A stretch of 64,000 bases of DNA from Rhizobium sp. BK650 (lineage in GTDB: Bacteria; Pseudomonadota; Alphaproteobacteria; Rhizobiales; Rhizobiaceae). Below the pieces are notes generated by a model. The model saw only the letters and a list, made by a program, of their open reading frames with translations, searched no databases and was not told the origin of the DNA. Each line of letters starts with the position of its first letter. Within the stretch, counting starts at the first letter, position 1. The position numbers and the translations under genes are program-made. The stretch is taken from the NCBI RefSeq assembly GCF_014195325.1, contig NZ_JACIBK010000009.1:22522-86521 (forward strand), given 5' to 3'. Positions 54,714 to 63,339 of this stretch are shown here, one piece after another.

Positions 54714-56183
54714 ATGATGCGCGCTATTCTGGCGATCGACCAGGGCACTACCAATTCGAAGGCAGTGCTGGTTTCCGAAACCGGAGAAGTGCTTGCCAGA
54801 GGCTCGGCCGCCGTCGGCATCTCCTATCCGCAACCGGGCTGGGTCGAGCAGGATCCTCGCCGCATCTTTGCCTCTGTCTGCGAAGCGATCGAAGCCTGCC
54901 TGAAGAAGATTTCCGACATCACTGTCGAGGCGGTGGCAGTTTCCAACCAGCGTGAATCCGTCACGGTCTGGGATGGCGAGACCGGCGAAGCACTGGGCCC
55001 GGTGGTGAGCTGGCAATGCCGCCGCACGACGCCCGACTGCGAGCGCCTGATCGCCGAAGGTCATCTCGACCGCGTGGAAACGCTGACCGGCCTTCCACTC
55101 GACCCGATGTTTCCCGGATCGAAATTCCGCTGGCTGCTCGATCGCGTGCCAGCCGGGCGCCGGGTACGCCTCGGCACCGTCGACAGTTGGCTGATCCATT
55201 GCCTGACGGGTGGGCGCCGCCACGTCTGCGATGCCTCCAATGCCGCCCGCAGCCAGCTATTCGATCTCAATGGGCAGGTCTGGAGCGCAGAGCTTGGCGA
55301 AATCTTTGGCGTCGATATCGCCTTGTTGCCGGAAGTGCTAGACAGCTCTGCCGATTTCGGCACGACGCGCGGCCTTCCCGGTATCCCGGACGGCACGCCG
55401 ATCCGATCCGCTATCGGCGACAGCCATGCGGCGCTCTTCGGTCATGGCGCCTTCAAGCCCGGCGATGGTAAGGTGACATTCGGAACCGGCTCCTCCGTAA
55501 TGACGACATTGCCGCGCTTCATCGCGCCGCAAAACGGCATCACCACCACAGTCGCCTGGCGGATCGCCGGCGTGCCGACCTTCGCCTTGGAAGGCAACAT
55601 TCTCGTTTCGGCAGCAAGCCTTCCCTGGATGGCAGGCATTCTCGGCCTTCCCGATGTCGCCGCCCTCATCGACCTTGCGGCGAAAGCCGAGCCGGGCGGA
55701 CCGGGATTTGTGCCGGCCTTCGTCGGCCTCGGCGCCCCCTACTGGAATTCCGACGCCCGGGCTCTCTTCGCTCAGATCAACTTTTCCACGACCCGCGCCC
55801 AGATGGCCCGCTCGGTGACGGATTCGATCGCTTGCCAGGTGCATGACGTGATCGCCGCCATGCGCGCCCAGAGCGGCGGCCAACTCGGCGCTCTCTATGT
55901 CGACGGCGGTCCGAGCCAGAACCGCTTCCTGATGCAGTGCGTGTCGAACTTGATCGAGCATGCCGTGATCCAGTGCGAAACGCCGGAGGCATCCGCCCTC
56001 GGAGCCGCCTATCTCGCCGGGCTTTCGCTCGGTCTGTGGAAAGATCTCGACACGATCGAAGCGCTCCCGAGAAGCGCACACGTAATCCGCCCCGAGGAGA
56101 GCGATCGGACCGGTCTTCTGAATACATGGAATGATGCGCTGGCCCGCTCGACGTCGCGACCGACACCGGTTAAATGTGAATAA
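54714..56183 (+). CDS. FGGY family carbohydrate kinase (glycerol kinase-like)
   Basis: A 489-residue sugar kinase. ATPase-fold motifs are AIDQGTTNSKAVLVSETGEVLARGS at the N-terminus, GDSHAALFGHGAFKPGDGKVTFGTGSSVM in the middle, and YVDGGPSQNRFLMQCVSNLI at the FGGY signature site. It looks closest to glycerol/erythritol/xylulose kinases by eye. Its neighbours (two-subunit transketolase, triose-phosphate isomerase) suggest a ketose such as apulose or xylulose as substrate. ATG 54714 follows GAGGAG. Operator copy 3 overlaps its stop. Confidence 0.9.
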   Translation: MMRAILAIDQGTTNSKAVLVSETGEVLARGSAAVGISYPQPGWVEQDPRRIFASVCEAIEACLKKISDITVEAVAVSNQRESVTVWDGETGEALGPVVSWQCRRTTPDCERLIAEGHLDRVETLTGLPLDPMFPGSKFRWLLDRVPAGRRVRLGTVDSWLIHCLTGGRRHVCDASNAARSQLFDLNGQVWSAELGEIFGVDIALLPEVLDSSADFGTTRGLPGIPDGTPIRSAIGDSHAALFGHGAFKPGDGKVTFGTGSSVMTTLPRFIAPQNGITTTVAWRIAGVPTFALEGNILVSAASLPWMAGILGLPDVAALIDLAAKAEPGGPGFVPAFVGLGAPYWNSDARALFAQINFSTTRAQMARSVTDSIACQVHDVIAAMRAQSGGQLGALYVDGGPSQNRFLMQCVSNLIEHAVIQCETPEASALGAAYLAGLSLGLWKDLDTIEALPRSAHVIRPEESDRTGLLNTWNDALARSTSRPTPVKCE

Positions 56184-56190
56184 AAATTCA
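56177..56190. promoter_or_regulatory. Operator-like repeat 3, before the SorC gene
   Basis: TGAAT-AAAA-ATTCA, perfect five-base arms, 14 bases before the regulator start and overlapping the kinase stop. Third copy of the same repeat, consistent with autoregulation. Confidence 0.6.
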
Positions 56191-56204
56191 AGCCGGTATC
56201 ACCC

Positions 56205-57158
56205 ATGTCCCGTCTCAACGAACTCCGCCTGATTTCAAGAGTGGCTCAGATGTACCACATCGAAGGACGGCGGCAGGCGGAGATCGCCGAGCATCTGCGC
56301 CTTTCCCAGGCGACCGTATCGCGCATGCTGAAGCGGGCCGAGGCGGAAGACATCGTCCGCACGAGCGTTATTCCCCCGGTCGGTACTTATAGTGAACTTG
56401 AAGGCCGATTGCGCGATAAGTTCCAATTGCCTGAGGCGATTGTCGTTGAATGTAGCGAAGACCGGGACGGCGCCATCATGGCCCGCATCGGCGAAGCGGC
56501 TGCCCATCTGCTTGAGGTTACGCTTTCACCCGGCGAGATCATCGGTGTGTCGAGTTGGAGCCAGACGATCTTCAAGATGGTCGAGAACATCCATCCGCAA
56601 AAAAGCGCTCAGGCGAAATATGTCGTCCAGACGCTCGGCGGCATGGGCGACCCGTCGGTGCAGACGCATGCTACACAGCTGACCACGCGTCTGGCACGTC
56701 TGACCGGGGCAGAACCGAAGCTCTTGCCTGTGCAGGGCGTCACCACTTCGCGCGAAGCTAAACTGCTGATGCAGTCCGATCCGTTCGTGCGCGAGACCAT
56801 GGATCTCTTCGGCAGCATCACCCTTGCCATTGTCGGCATTGGTGCAGTCGAGCCGTCTGAGCTGCTGGCACGATCCGGCAACATCTTCTCTTCACGCGAG
56901 CTTGCCGATCTTGCCGATGCCGGCGCTGTCGGTGACATTTCCCTGCGTTTCTTCGACAAATACGGCAAATCGGTGAAAACGCCGCTGGACGACCGTGTCA
57001 TCGGCCTGCCGCTCGAAGACCTCGCGCGGGTGGATCGGGTCATCGCGCTGGCTGGCGGCGCAAAGAAGACCGCAGCCATCTCCGGCGCTCTTCGCGTCGG
57101 CGTCATCGACATGCTGGTAACGGACAAGTTTACCGCTCAACGATTGATCGACACTTAG
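56205..57158 (+). CDS. SorC/DeoR-type sugar-responsive regulator
   Basis: A 317-residue regulator. The N-terminal helix-turn-helix is VAQMYHIEGRRQAEIAEHLRLSQATVSRMLKRAEAEDIV. The C-terminal sugar-phosphate domain has GVSSWSQTIFKMVENI, VVQTLGGMGDPSVQTHATQLTTRLARLTGAEPKLLPVQGVT and DRVIALAGGAKKTAAISGALRVGVIDMLVTD, the SorC family pattern. Last in the rightward operon. It probably senses a phosphorylated intermediate and binds the TGAAT-N4-ATTCA repeats. Confidence 0.92.
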   Translation: MSRLNELRLISRVAQMYHIEGRRQAEIAEHLRLSQATVSRMLKRAEAEDIVRTSVIPPVGTYSELEGRLRDKFQLPEAIVVECSEDRDGAIMARIGEAAAHLLEVTLSPGEIIGVSSWSQTIFKMVENIHPQKSAQAKYVVQTLGGMGDPSVQTHATQLTTRLARLTGAEPKLLPVQGVTTSREAKLLMQSDPFVRETMDLFGSITLAIVGIGAVEPSELLARSGNIFSSRELADLADAGAVGDISLRFFDKYGKSVKTPLDDRVIGLPLEDLARVDRVIALAGGAKKTAAISGALRVGVIDMLVTDKFTAQRLIDT

Positions 57159-57242
57159 ATAGCGGGCCTATCCTGCAAGCGTCCACCGCAGGCCTGATGC
57201 GGCCCTCGCGTTCGGATTGCCAATGAGGCTTGTGGTTACGAC

Positions 57243-58526
57243 TTACGCCGTATCGAGCGCCAGGGTGAGATCGGCGATGAGATCATCTGGATGTTCGATA
57301 CCGATCGACAGTCTGATCGTTGCATCGAGAACGCCGATACGCTGGCGCACCTCGGCCGGCACGCCTGAATGCGTCATGGTCGCCGGATGCGAGGCCAAGG
57401 ATTCCGTACCACCGAGGCTGACGGCAAGCTTGAAAATTTTCAACGCGTTTAGAAAGCGGAACGAAGCGGGCTGGCCGCCCCGGATATCGAAAGAAAATGT
57501 CGAACCCGCGCCGCTGCACTGGGCGGCGAACGTTCTGCCGACGGCGGAGCTGGGATCGTTGTATGGCAGGTAATGAATCGTCTCGACCTTGGGATGCTGC
57601 CTGAGGAAATCGGCCACCGCCTTGGCATTGCTGTTTGCCCGTTCCATGCGGATCTGCAGCGTTTCGAGTGAGCGCCCGAGCATCCAGCATGAATGCGGAT
57701 CGAGCTGCGTGCCGATCGCACCGCGAAGCGCCTTCACCTGCTTGATGAGCGCCCGGCTGCCTAGCGCTGCCCCTGCAATCAGATCGGAATGACCGCCGAC
57801 ATATTTGGTTAGCGAATAAAGGGAAATATCCGCGCCATGCGCGATCGGGCGCTGGAAGACCGGACCGAGGAGCGTATTGTCGCAGGCAACAACAGGCGTA
57901 TGGCCTTGTTTCTGGCCGATCACAACGGCAATTTGCCGGATCATCGCGATGTCGACGAGGCTGTTGGTCGGGTTTGCAGGCGTCTCGATGAGGATAACCG
58001 AGACGCGGCCCTTGGCCATCGCCGCCTCGGCAGCGGACTGTACCGAGGCTTCACTGACACCATCTGCAAAACCAACGGCGGAAACGCCGAAATTGAGAAA
58101 CGTCTTCGCAAGCAATGTTTCCGTGCCGCCATAGAGTGGCTGCGAGTGGAGGATGGCATCTCCCGGACGGACGAAGGCAAGCAGGAACGTTGCGATGGCA
58201 GACATTCCCGACGAAAACACTGCGCCGCTCTCGGCTTGTTCATACACTGCCAGACGATCTTCGACGATCTCGCTATTTGGATGATTGAAGCGCGAATAGA
58301 CTAGGCCCGCCCCTTTGCCTTCCGGCGGCTCTTTGCGGCCTGAGACGTAGTCGAAGAAATCGCGACCGTCTTCGGCGGAGTTGAAAACGAATGTGGACGT
58401 CAAAAACACAGGCGGCTTGACCGCGCCTTCGGAGAGTTCGGGATCATAGCCATAGTTCAGCATCTGGGTTTCCGGATGCAGAACATGATTGCCGATATGG
58501 GTTCTTGGAGGATGCGGTGCAGTCAT
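57243..58526 (-). CDS. Cys/Met metabolism PLP enzyme, cystathionine gamma-synthase family
   Basis: A 427-residue fold-type I enzyme with pyridoxal phosphate. It shows SRFNHPNSEIVEDRLAVYE, AVFSSGMSAIATFLLAFVRPGD, HSQPLYGGTETLL, the PLP-lysine motif SLTKYVGGHSDLIAGAALG, and SLGGTESLASHPATMTHSGVP. Members include cystathionine synthase or lyase and methionine gamma-lyase; the reaction cannot be told from motifs. ATG 58526 follows GGGAG; the frame extends to 58571 without support. Stand-alone gene. Confidence 0.88.
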   Translation of the reverse strand: MTAPHPPRTHIGNHVLHPETQMLNYGYDPELSEGAVKPPVFLTSTFVFNSAEDGRDFFDYVSGRKEPPEGKGAGLVYSRFNHPNSEIVEDRLAVYEQAESGAVFSSGMSAIATFLLAFVRPGDAILHSQPLYGGTETLLAKTFLNFGVSAVGFADGVSEASVQSAAEAAMAKGRVSVILIETPANPTNSLVDIAMIRQIAVVIGQKQGHTPVVACDNTLLGPVFQRPIAHGADISLYSLTKYVGGHSDLIAGAALGSRALIKQVKALRGAIGTQLDPHSCWMLGRSLETLQIRMERANSNAKAVADFLRQHPKVETIHYLPYNDPSSAVGRTFAAQCSGAGSTFSFDIRGGQPASFRFLNALKIFKLAVSLGGTESLASHPATMTHSGVPAEVRQRIGVLDATIRLSIGIEHPDDLIADLTLALDTA

Positions 58527-58883
58527 GGAAGTCTCCCTCAATTGGCGGCTTGCCGGCGTCAATGTGCCCAAGCTCTATTAATATCTGGAGCGCTGCAGCG
58601 ACAGAAAAACACCCCTATCTCAGCTTTCTGCTATTCAGCCCCGCCTCATTTGCTGGCAACTGCATCCACTCCAGTGGATTTCCGCAATAGCGGTCTCGGC
58701 CGAACAGTATGCTGTCCATCGAACCCTCCTCGCCCGGCGCAGAAAATGTCCTCTTGCGCGTCAGATGCGCCATTCGGCATCATCTGCCCAGCGCCATGGT
58801 GCCGTTCGCAAAATTTCTGATTACTTTCGGTTGCATTTTGGCGAAAACGTCGCGATGATCATACGTGAGCGGAGGTTCCAGCC
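58527..58883. other. Divergent intergenic region
   Basis: 357 bases between the PLP enzyme and the XRE gene. It must hold both promoters. Small open frames here have no ribosome sites or family features, and I see no RNA or repeat. Confidence 0.4.
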
Positions 58884-59315
58884 ATGAAGGCCAAATCGCC
58901 TACATCGATTGATGCCTATGTTGGCAGCAGGGTACGAGCGCGCCGCAAGCTGCTCAGACTATCACAGGTTGGACTTGCCGAGCGGATCGGGGTCACCTTT
59001 CAGCAGATCCAGAAGTATGAAAAGGGCACGAATCGTATTGGCGCAGGCCGGCTGCAAATTATCGCCGAAATTTTGGGCGTTCCGGTCCAGTTCTTCTTCG
59101 AGAATGACACAGAGCCTACCACCTATCTTGTCAGCAATGGCCGCGATGACGTGAACGCCTTTTTGATGTCGAAGGAAGCCCAGGCACTCAATCGCGCCTT
59201 CATGGCAATCGAGAGCCCGGAGATTCGGCAGAAGCTCGTAGCCTTGGCCAGGAGCCTCGCCACGAACACAACTTCTGACATTGATGATGCCATCCATTCA
59301 GAAGCCGGCGCCTGA
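58884..59315 (+). CDS. XRE family regulator (PraR-like)
   Basis: A 143-residue regulator with a Cro/CI helix-turn-helix at about 12-66: VGSRVRARRKLLRLSQVGLAERIGVTFQQIQKYEKGTNRIGAGRLQIIAEIL, then VPVQFFFE. This subgroup is common in rhizobia and includes PraR-type regulators, though identity with PraR is not shown. It begins a tight gene array with a 44-residue ORF and the YcaO gene, and may regulate them. Confidence 0.85.
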   Translation: MKAKSPTSIDAYVGSRVRARRKLLRLSQVGLAERIGVTFQQIQKYEKGTNRIGAGRLQIIAEILGVPVQFFFENDTEPTTYLVSNGRDDVNAFLMSKEAQALNRAFMAIESPEIRQKLVALARSLATNTTSDIDDAIHSEAGA

Positions 59316-59324
59316 GGAATTTTC

Positions 59325-59459
59325 GTGATCGATTTCCAGACCTTTAGTGAGCTGCGGCTGACGGATGGCGTGGCCGCCCCGATCCGCTATCCGGTCAAGG
59401 CTCTGGTGCCCGGCGACGAGCAGAGCCGCTCGATCCTTGGTACCGCTGAGGGGCGATGA
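59325..59459 (+). CDS. Small ORF (44 aa) coupled to the YcaO gene
   Basis: GTG 59325 to TGA 59459 encodes 44 residues, starting MIDFQTFSELRLTDG and ending ILGTAEGR. GAGGA overlaps the XRE stop and sits at normal distance from the GTG, and the TGA overlaps the ATG of the YcaO gene (ATGA). Placement in the array is that of a real coupled gene. No cysteine is present; it has Ser and Thr. It could be a short substrate peptide of the YcaO enzyme, a leader peptide, or a remnant of a longer gene; none is proven. No similarity recognised. Confidence 0.5.
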   Translation: MIDFQTFSELRLTDGVAAPIRYPVKALVPGDEQSRSILGTAEGR

Positions 59460-60640
59460 TCGCTTACCCCAATCCTTACTCGGATCGAACAATTGCGCCG
59501 CAGGACACATTGTCCCGTGTCGCTCCCTATCTGCGGACAATGGGTATCACGCGCATGTCACGGCAGACGGGGCTCGACTGTGTCGGTCTTCCCGTCTGGT
59601 GCGCCTACACGCCAAACTCGCGTTCCATCGTCGTCGCGCAAGGCAAAGGACTTGAGGACATCGACGCCAAGGTCTCGGCGGCGATGGAAGCGTTGGAACG
59701 CGCGGTGGCTGGCGACCCCGTGACCATCAACACGGTATCGTCGGCGCGAGACCTACGACGCCAGGCTCATGTAGAGCCGCTTGATTGTTTGATCGCGAGC
59801 GGTGAGCACGTCGTCAGCGAAGATGAAGAACTGACCTGGAGCCTGGCAATGGAGCTGCTAGGCGACCAGCCCATCCATGTTCCACGGGATGCAGCCCTTC
59901 TCGATCGAACCAGGCACAATCGGTTCTGGATGTCCTCTGATGGGCTTGCCTCTGGCAATACAATGGAAGAGGCAATGTTTCATGGCATACTGGAGCGGAT
60001 TGAGCGCGATGCCCAGGTCCTGTGGCAGATCGTCAGCGACGACAAGCGCGACGCATGCTGCGTCGATCCAAGAAGTTTTGCCGACCCCTCGCTTACCGGC
60101 CTGATCGACAGGATCGAGGCAGCGGGGCTCGTCGCAAAACTCTTCGATATCACAAGCGATATCGGCATCCCCTGTTATACGGCGCTCGTCGCTCCGCCGA
60201 CGATAAACAGCAAAGCGACGCTCCGGTTCGTTGAGGTCACAGGCGGAAGCGGCGCCCATCTCTGGGCGGTGCGGGCGGCAATACGCGCGGTAACCGAAGC
60301 GCTTCAGTCGAGACTGACCTATATCGGCGGCGCCCGTGACGATGTCTTGCCGGGATTATTCAAGACACCTCTTCCGGCACAGACCCGCAGCGCCTTTCTT
60401 GCGGTCCCTTCCCCCGTATCCACCACTGAAAGACCAGCCGGAAGTGTATCGACCCTATTGCACCAACTGCTCGGCAGACTTCGCGCCAGCGGCATCGGCT
60501 CGGTTATCGCCCTGCCTCTGACGCCCGCGGACCTGCCATTTTCAGTGGTGAAAATGTTTATTCCCGATCTCGAGAATCCTGAAGGCAACAGGCTCCATCG
60601 TTTCGGCAAACGTGCGCTTGCAAAGGCGATCTGCGCGTAA
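59456..60640 (+). CDS. YcaO-like domain protein
   Basis: A 394-residue protein of the YcaO superfamily, ATP-dependent enzymes that activate backbone amides to make azolines, thioamides or amidines. The ATP-site helices are visible: AKVSAAMEALERAVAGD and MEEAMFHGILERIERDAQVLW, with LRFVEVTGGSGAHLWAVRAAIRAVTEALQSRLTYIGGARDD following. The length fits TfuA-associated YcaO proteins. ATG 59456 overlaps the upstream small ORF stop. Its usual partner tfuA follows but is decayed, so the activity may be lost or changed. Confidence 0.88.
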   Translation: MIAYPNPYSDRTIAPQDTLSRVAPYLRTMGITRMSRQTGLDCVGLPVWCAYTPNSRSIVVAQGKGLEDIDAKVSAAMEALERAVAGDPVTINTVSSARDLRRQAHVEPLDCLIASGEHVVSEDEELTWSLAMELLGDQPIHVPRDAALLDRTRHNRFWMSSDGLASGNTMEEAMFHGILERIERDAQVLWQIVSDDKRDACCVDPRSFADPSLTGLIDRIEAAGLVAKLFDITSDIGIPCYTALVAPPTINSKATLRFVEVTGGSGAHLWAVRAAIRAVTEALQSRLTYIGGARDDVLPGLFKTPLPAQTRSAFLAVPSPVSTTERPAGSVSTLLHQLLGRLRASGIGSVIALPLTPADLPFSVVKMFIPDLENPEGNRLHRFGKRALAKAICA

Positions 60641-60900
60641 AGATAGTCTCGTCGGTCCCGGCTTGCCGGATGCGGCACAGCACATCTCGGGAAATATCGT
60701 TCTTCGGCCGCCTGCCGTTCACGAGATGTTCAAAGAGCGGTTGAGAATGGTGCCAATATTATGGGCCTGGTTGACGGTGCTTTTGAAAAGATCGGCGGGT
60801 TTGGCATAAGGAAATCCTCTTTGCTCTCTCGCCCGATGTCACGATATCAGTGCCGCCAGTATGGGCGCCTTGCGTATCGGAAAATCGCCATGCGACCTCC
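60641..60900 (+). pseudogene. Decayed tfuA-like gene
   Basis: TfuA core motifs appear in order but in different frames: LVGPGLPDAAQ and VLRPPAVHEMF from 60651 (frame of 60642), ENGANIMGLVDGAFE from 60743 (+1 shifted), WHKEILFALS from 60802 (another frame), and SAASMGALR from 60849 (first frame again). The start codon is also gone: the AAGATAGTCT after the YcaO stop has lost a T and the ATG. Only about 90 of the usual 230 or more codons can be traced. At least three frameshifts make it non-functional. Confidence 0.85.
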
Positions 60901-61040
60901 CGGAAACCACACTTTGGGTGGATCAACTAGCCCGTTCAAAGGGCCAAGCCGCCATACAGCCGTAACGTGTTTCACGCATTTTTCACGCACTTTAGCACCG
61001 AACTGTCCTTATGCTCATCTCCGTAATCTGGAGAATTGAT

Positions 61041-61292
61041 ATGTCGATCATAGGCTCGGGAAAACTTCAGTACGCGTCGGCGGCAGCCGCGGATAATCTT
61101 GACGAGCTGGTGGCCTTGGCTCGGATGATCACTTATGCAAGGGCAGTAGCGAAAGATTTAAAGCTCGAACTGGGCGCTCAATCTCTCGACTTGGCATTGA
61201 CCGCGGTGACCCGAGAGCTGCGCAGGGCGACAGACACCGATCTTCCCGGTCTGGAACCGTTGCCGACGGACGTGAATATCGAACTGCACTGA
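61041..61292 (+). CDS. Hypothetical protein, small helical
   Basis: An 83-residue protein, probably all helical and cytosolic: SIIGSGKLQYASAAAADNLDELVALARMITYARAVAKDLKLELGAQSLDLALTAVTREL-type sequence, with an acidic end. GGAG six bases before ATG 61041 supports expression. No signal peptide, cysteine or known domain. The next stretch downstream is a decayed gene. Function unknown. Confidence 0.6.
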   Translation: MSIIGSGKLQYASAAAADNLDELVALARMITYARAVAKDLKLELGAQSLDLALTAVTRELRRATDTDLPGLEPLPTDVNIELH

Positions 61293-61439
61293 TCCGTATT
61301 GCGGCCTTTATTTCAGCCGTTGCTCAAAGCAAAGGGAATCGGCGACAAGCCCAAAGGCTGCACGTGAATAACGCCGAAAGGGATTTTTGCGAACTGCCAG
61401 ATGACGAAGTTTCAGCGTCCGCCGTTGTTTTTCGATTCA

Positions 61440-61945
61440 GGAAGCGGTTCTCCCGCTTCGCTCCAGACCTCGTGCCCATCCGGCGGTCGTTGCCTGGAAC
61501 CTCGTCGTCAGCCTGCAATCGGTCGTCCCGCTCAGCATTGACCCACGTAGAGCGCCGCCGTGACGGTCGGGTCGGGTCGAACCATGCCGGCGAAGCGCAA
61601 ACGTCATCACGGAAAGGGCAAAACTGCTGCTCAGCATTCGCTCCTTCGATCCGATGGTGCGTGACACGCTGGAAGGCCAGGATTCGCAGGCTCACTGAGA
61701 CGATTGCCGACGGTTATGGCGCAACCGCAGAAATCGAATGCACGCGCGGACACCCCGTCGTCTTCAATTCGGAGGCGGGAACTGAATTCGCCCGCAAGGT
61801 TGCAGAAGAGTTGTCGCTGCCGACAAGGTCGCTCTTTGCAACCTCATCCCGGTCAGTGAGAATTTTTCGCATTTCCTCGAGCACAAGCTCGGCAGCTTCC
61901 TGCGGCTCCGCGATCCTCCACAGCTCGAAATAGGACTTTGTAGAC
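61440..61945 (+). pseudogene. Decayed M20 peptidase/amidohydrolase C-terminal half
   Basis: Pieces of an M20-family hydrolase in shifting frames: HPAVVAWNLVVSLQSVV from 61477, HAGEA at 61583, NVITERAKLLLSIRSFDPMVRDTLE from 61600, ARIRRLTETIADGYGATAEIE and RGHPVVFNSEAGTEFARKVAEE from 61676, then NLIPVSENFSHFLEHKLGSFLRL up to about 61930. Frames alternate at least four times. The N-terminal half with the metal site is missing. It resembles hippurate-hydrolase type enzymes. Confidence 0.75.
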
Positions 61946-62075
61946 AAATCCCTGACGGTGGGTGCGACTACGTGAGCACGCTTGAGCGAACGCTATCTCA
62001 ACGAGTGAGGCGTCTCGGACGGGCCCAACTCTCGCGTCTGCGCTCGCGGCGCAACCATTGAAAAGCCGCCCCACC

Positions 62076-63305
62076 CTACCAGGCCGGAAATGGATCTTCG
62101 AGGGCTGCCCAATTCCTCGGATCCGCACTGGCAAGGCAGCCGTCCAATGCGGCTCGCACACCCGCCTCGTCCATGCCGACCCCGATAAACACGAGTTCTT
62201 GGCGGCGGTCTCCCCAGGCGTTGTCCCAGCGGCACTGCAGGTGCTGATGAAACTCTTGATGGCTCGGCCAGTCCTGCCGGGGAACCGCCGCCCACCAAAG
62301 CCCCATGGGCTCGCAGCGCCGCTGCACGCCTGCAGCCGACATCAGGCCCACATGGCGTGGGCGCGTTGCGAGCCAGAAATGACCCTTGGCGCGAAGCACA
62401 CCTGGCCAGGGTTCGTCCAGGAATGCGCGAAACCGCTTAGGATCGAAGGGCCGTCTGGTGCGGTAGACGAAGCTTGATACCCCGTATTCCTCCGTCTCGG
62501 GAACATGCTCGCCCGGACTGTACAGTTCCTTATGCCACAAAGGATGCGCGGCCGCCCTTTCTTCATTGAAGAGGCCCGTATTGAGAACGGCTGGCAGGAA
62601 AACCTTGCCGAAATCCGTCTCAACCTGGCGCGCATCCGGATTGAGGGACGCAACGATCTTGCGGACCTCCGCTCGGACCTCTTCCGTCGCATCCGAAATC
62701 TTGTTGATCACTACAATATCAGCAAACTCGATCTGATCGACCAAGAGATCGATAAGGGTGCGGCGATCCTCGCCGTCCCGCTGCATGCCGCGGTCGGCAA
62801 GCAGATCGGCGCTGCGGTAGTCGGCTAACAGGTTCGCGGCGTCGACCACAGTGACCATCGTGTCGAGCCTGGCAAAATCGGAAAGCGAAACACCGTTTTC
62901 ATCGCGGAAAGAAAATGTTGCTGCAATGGGTCGCGGCTCGGCAATGCCTGTGCCTTCGATCAACAGATAGTCGTATCGTCCCTCTCCGGCCAGTCGCCGT
63001 ACCTCGCTCAGCAGGTCGTTGCGCAGGGTGCAGCATATGCAGCCATTGCTGAGTTCGACCAATGTTTCCATCGTATGCGACAGATTGCAGCCGCCGTCTC
63101 GAATGAGACTGGCATCGATGTTCACTTCACTCATGTCGTTGACGATGACGGCAACCCGCAAACCCTCCCGGTTGTTCAGGACGTGACTGAGAAGCGTCGT
63201 CTTGCCAGCGCCGAGAAAGCCGGCGAATACGGTCACGGGTAGCCGGTCGCTCCTGGTCGGCATTCTTTGAAAATGGCCTTCCCCTTGGTGCGGCATTTTC
63301 TTCAT
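62076..63305 (-). CDS. COG0523 GTPase, CobW/zinc metallochaperone family
   Basis: A 409-residue protein: Walker A GFLGAGKTTLLSHVLNNREG, the metal-binding CxCC motif NGCICCTLRNDLL, EGTGIAEPRPIAATFSF, and the GTP-specificity motif VINKISD, then a CobW C-terminal domain with GVLRAKGHFWLATRP. COG0523 proteins move zinc or cobalt using GTP. Starts at 63305 (GAGG upstream), 63296 and 63263 are all possible in frame; I prefer 63305. It lies 34 bases after the upstream secreted-protein gene. No Zur box was recognised. Confidence 0.88.
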   Translation of the reverse strand: MKKMPHQGEGHFQRMPTRSDRLPVTVFAGFLGAGKTTLLSHVLNNREGLRVAVIVNDMSEVNIDASLIRDGGCNLSHTMETLVELSNGCICCTLRNDLLSEVRRLAGEGRYDYLLIEGTGIAEPRPIAATFSFRDENGVSLSDFARLDTMVTVVDAANLLADYRSADLLADRGMQRDGEDRRTLIDLLVDQIEFADIVVINKISDATEEVRAEVRKIVASLNPDARQVETDFGKVFLPAVLNTGLFNEERAAAHPLWHKELYSPGEHVPETEEYGVSSFVYRTRRPFDPKRFRAFLDEPWPGVLRAKGHFWLATRPRHVGLMSAAGVQRRCEPMGLWWAAVPRQDWPSHQEFHQHLQCRWDNAWGDRRQELVFIGVGMDEAGVRAALDGCLASADPRNWAALEDPFPAW

Positions 63306-63339
63306 CTCCGCCTCATTTACCCTCAACCTCTTCCATGCT

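Noticed and set aside
61714..61947. Minus-strand frame starting MSTKSYFELWRIAEPQEA, which looks protein-like
   Set aside because: The plus strand here reads NLIPVSENFSHFLEHKLGSFLRL, which continues the M20 hydrolase remnant, so the minus-strand frame is its shadow.
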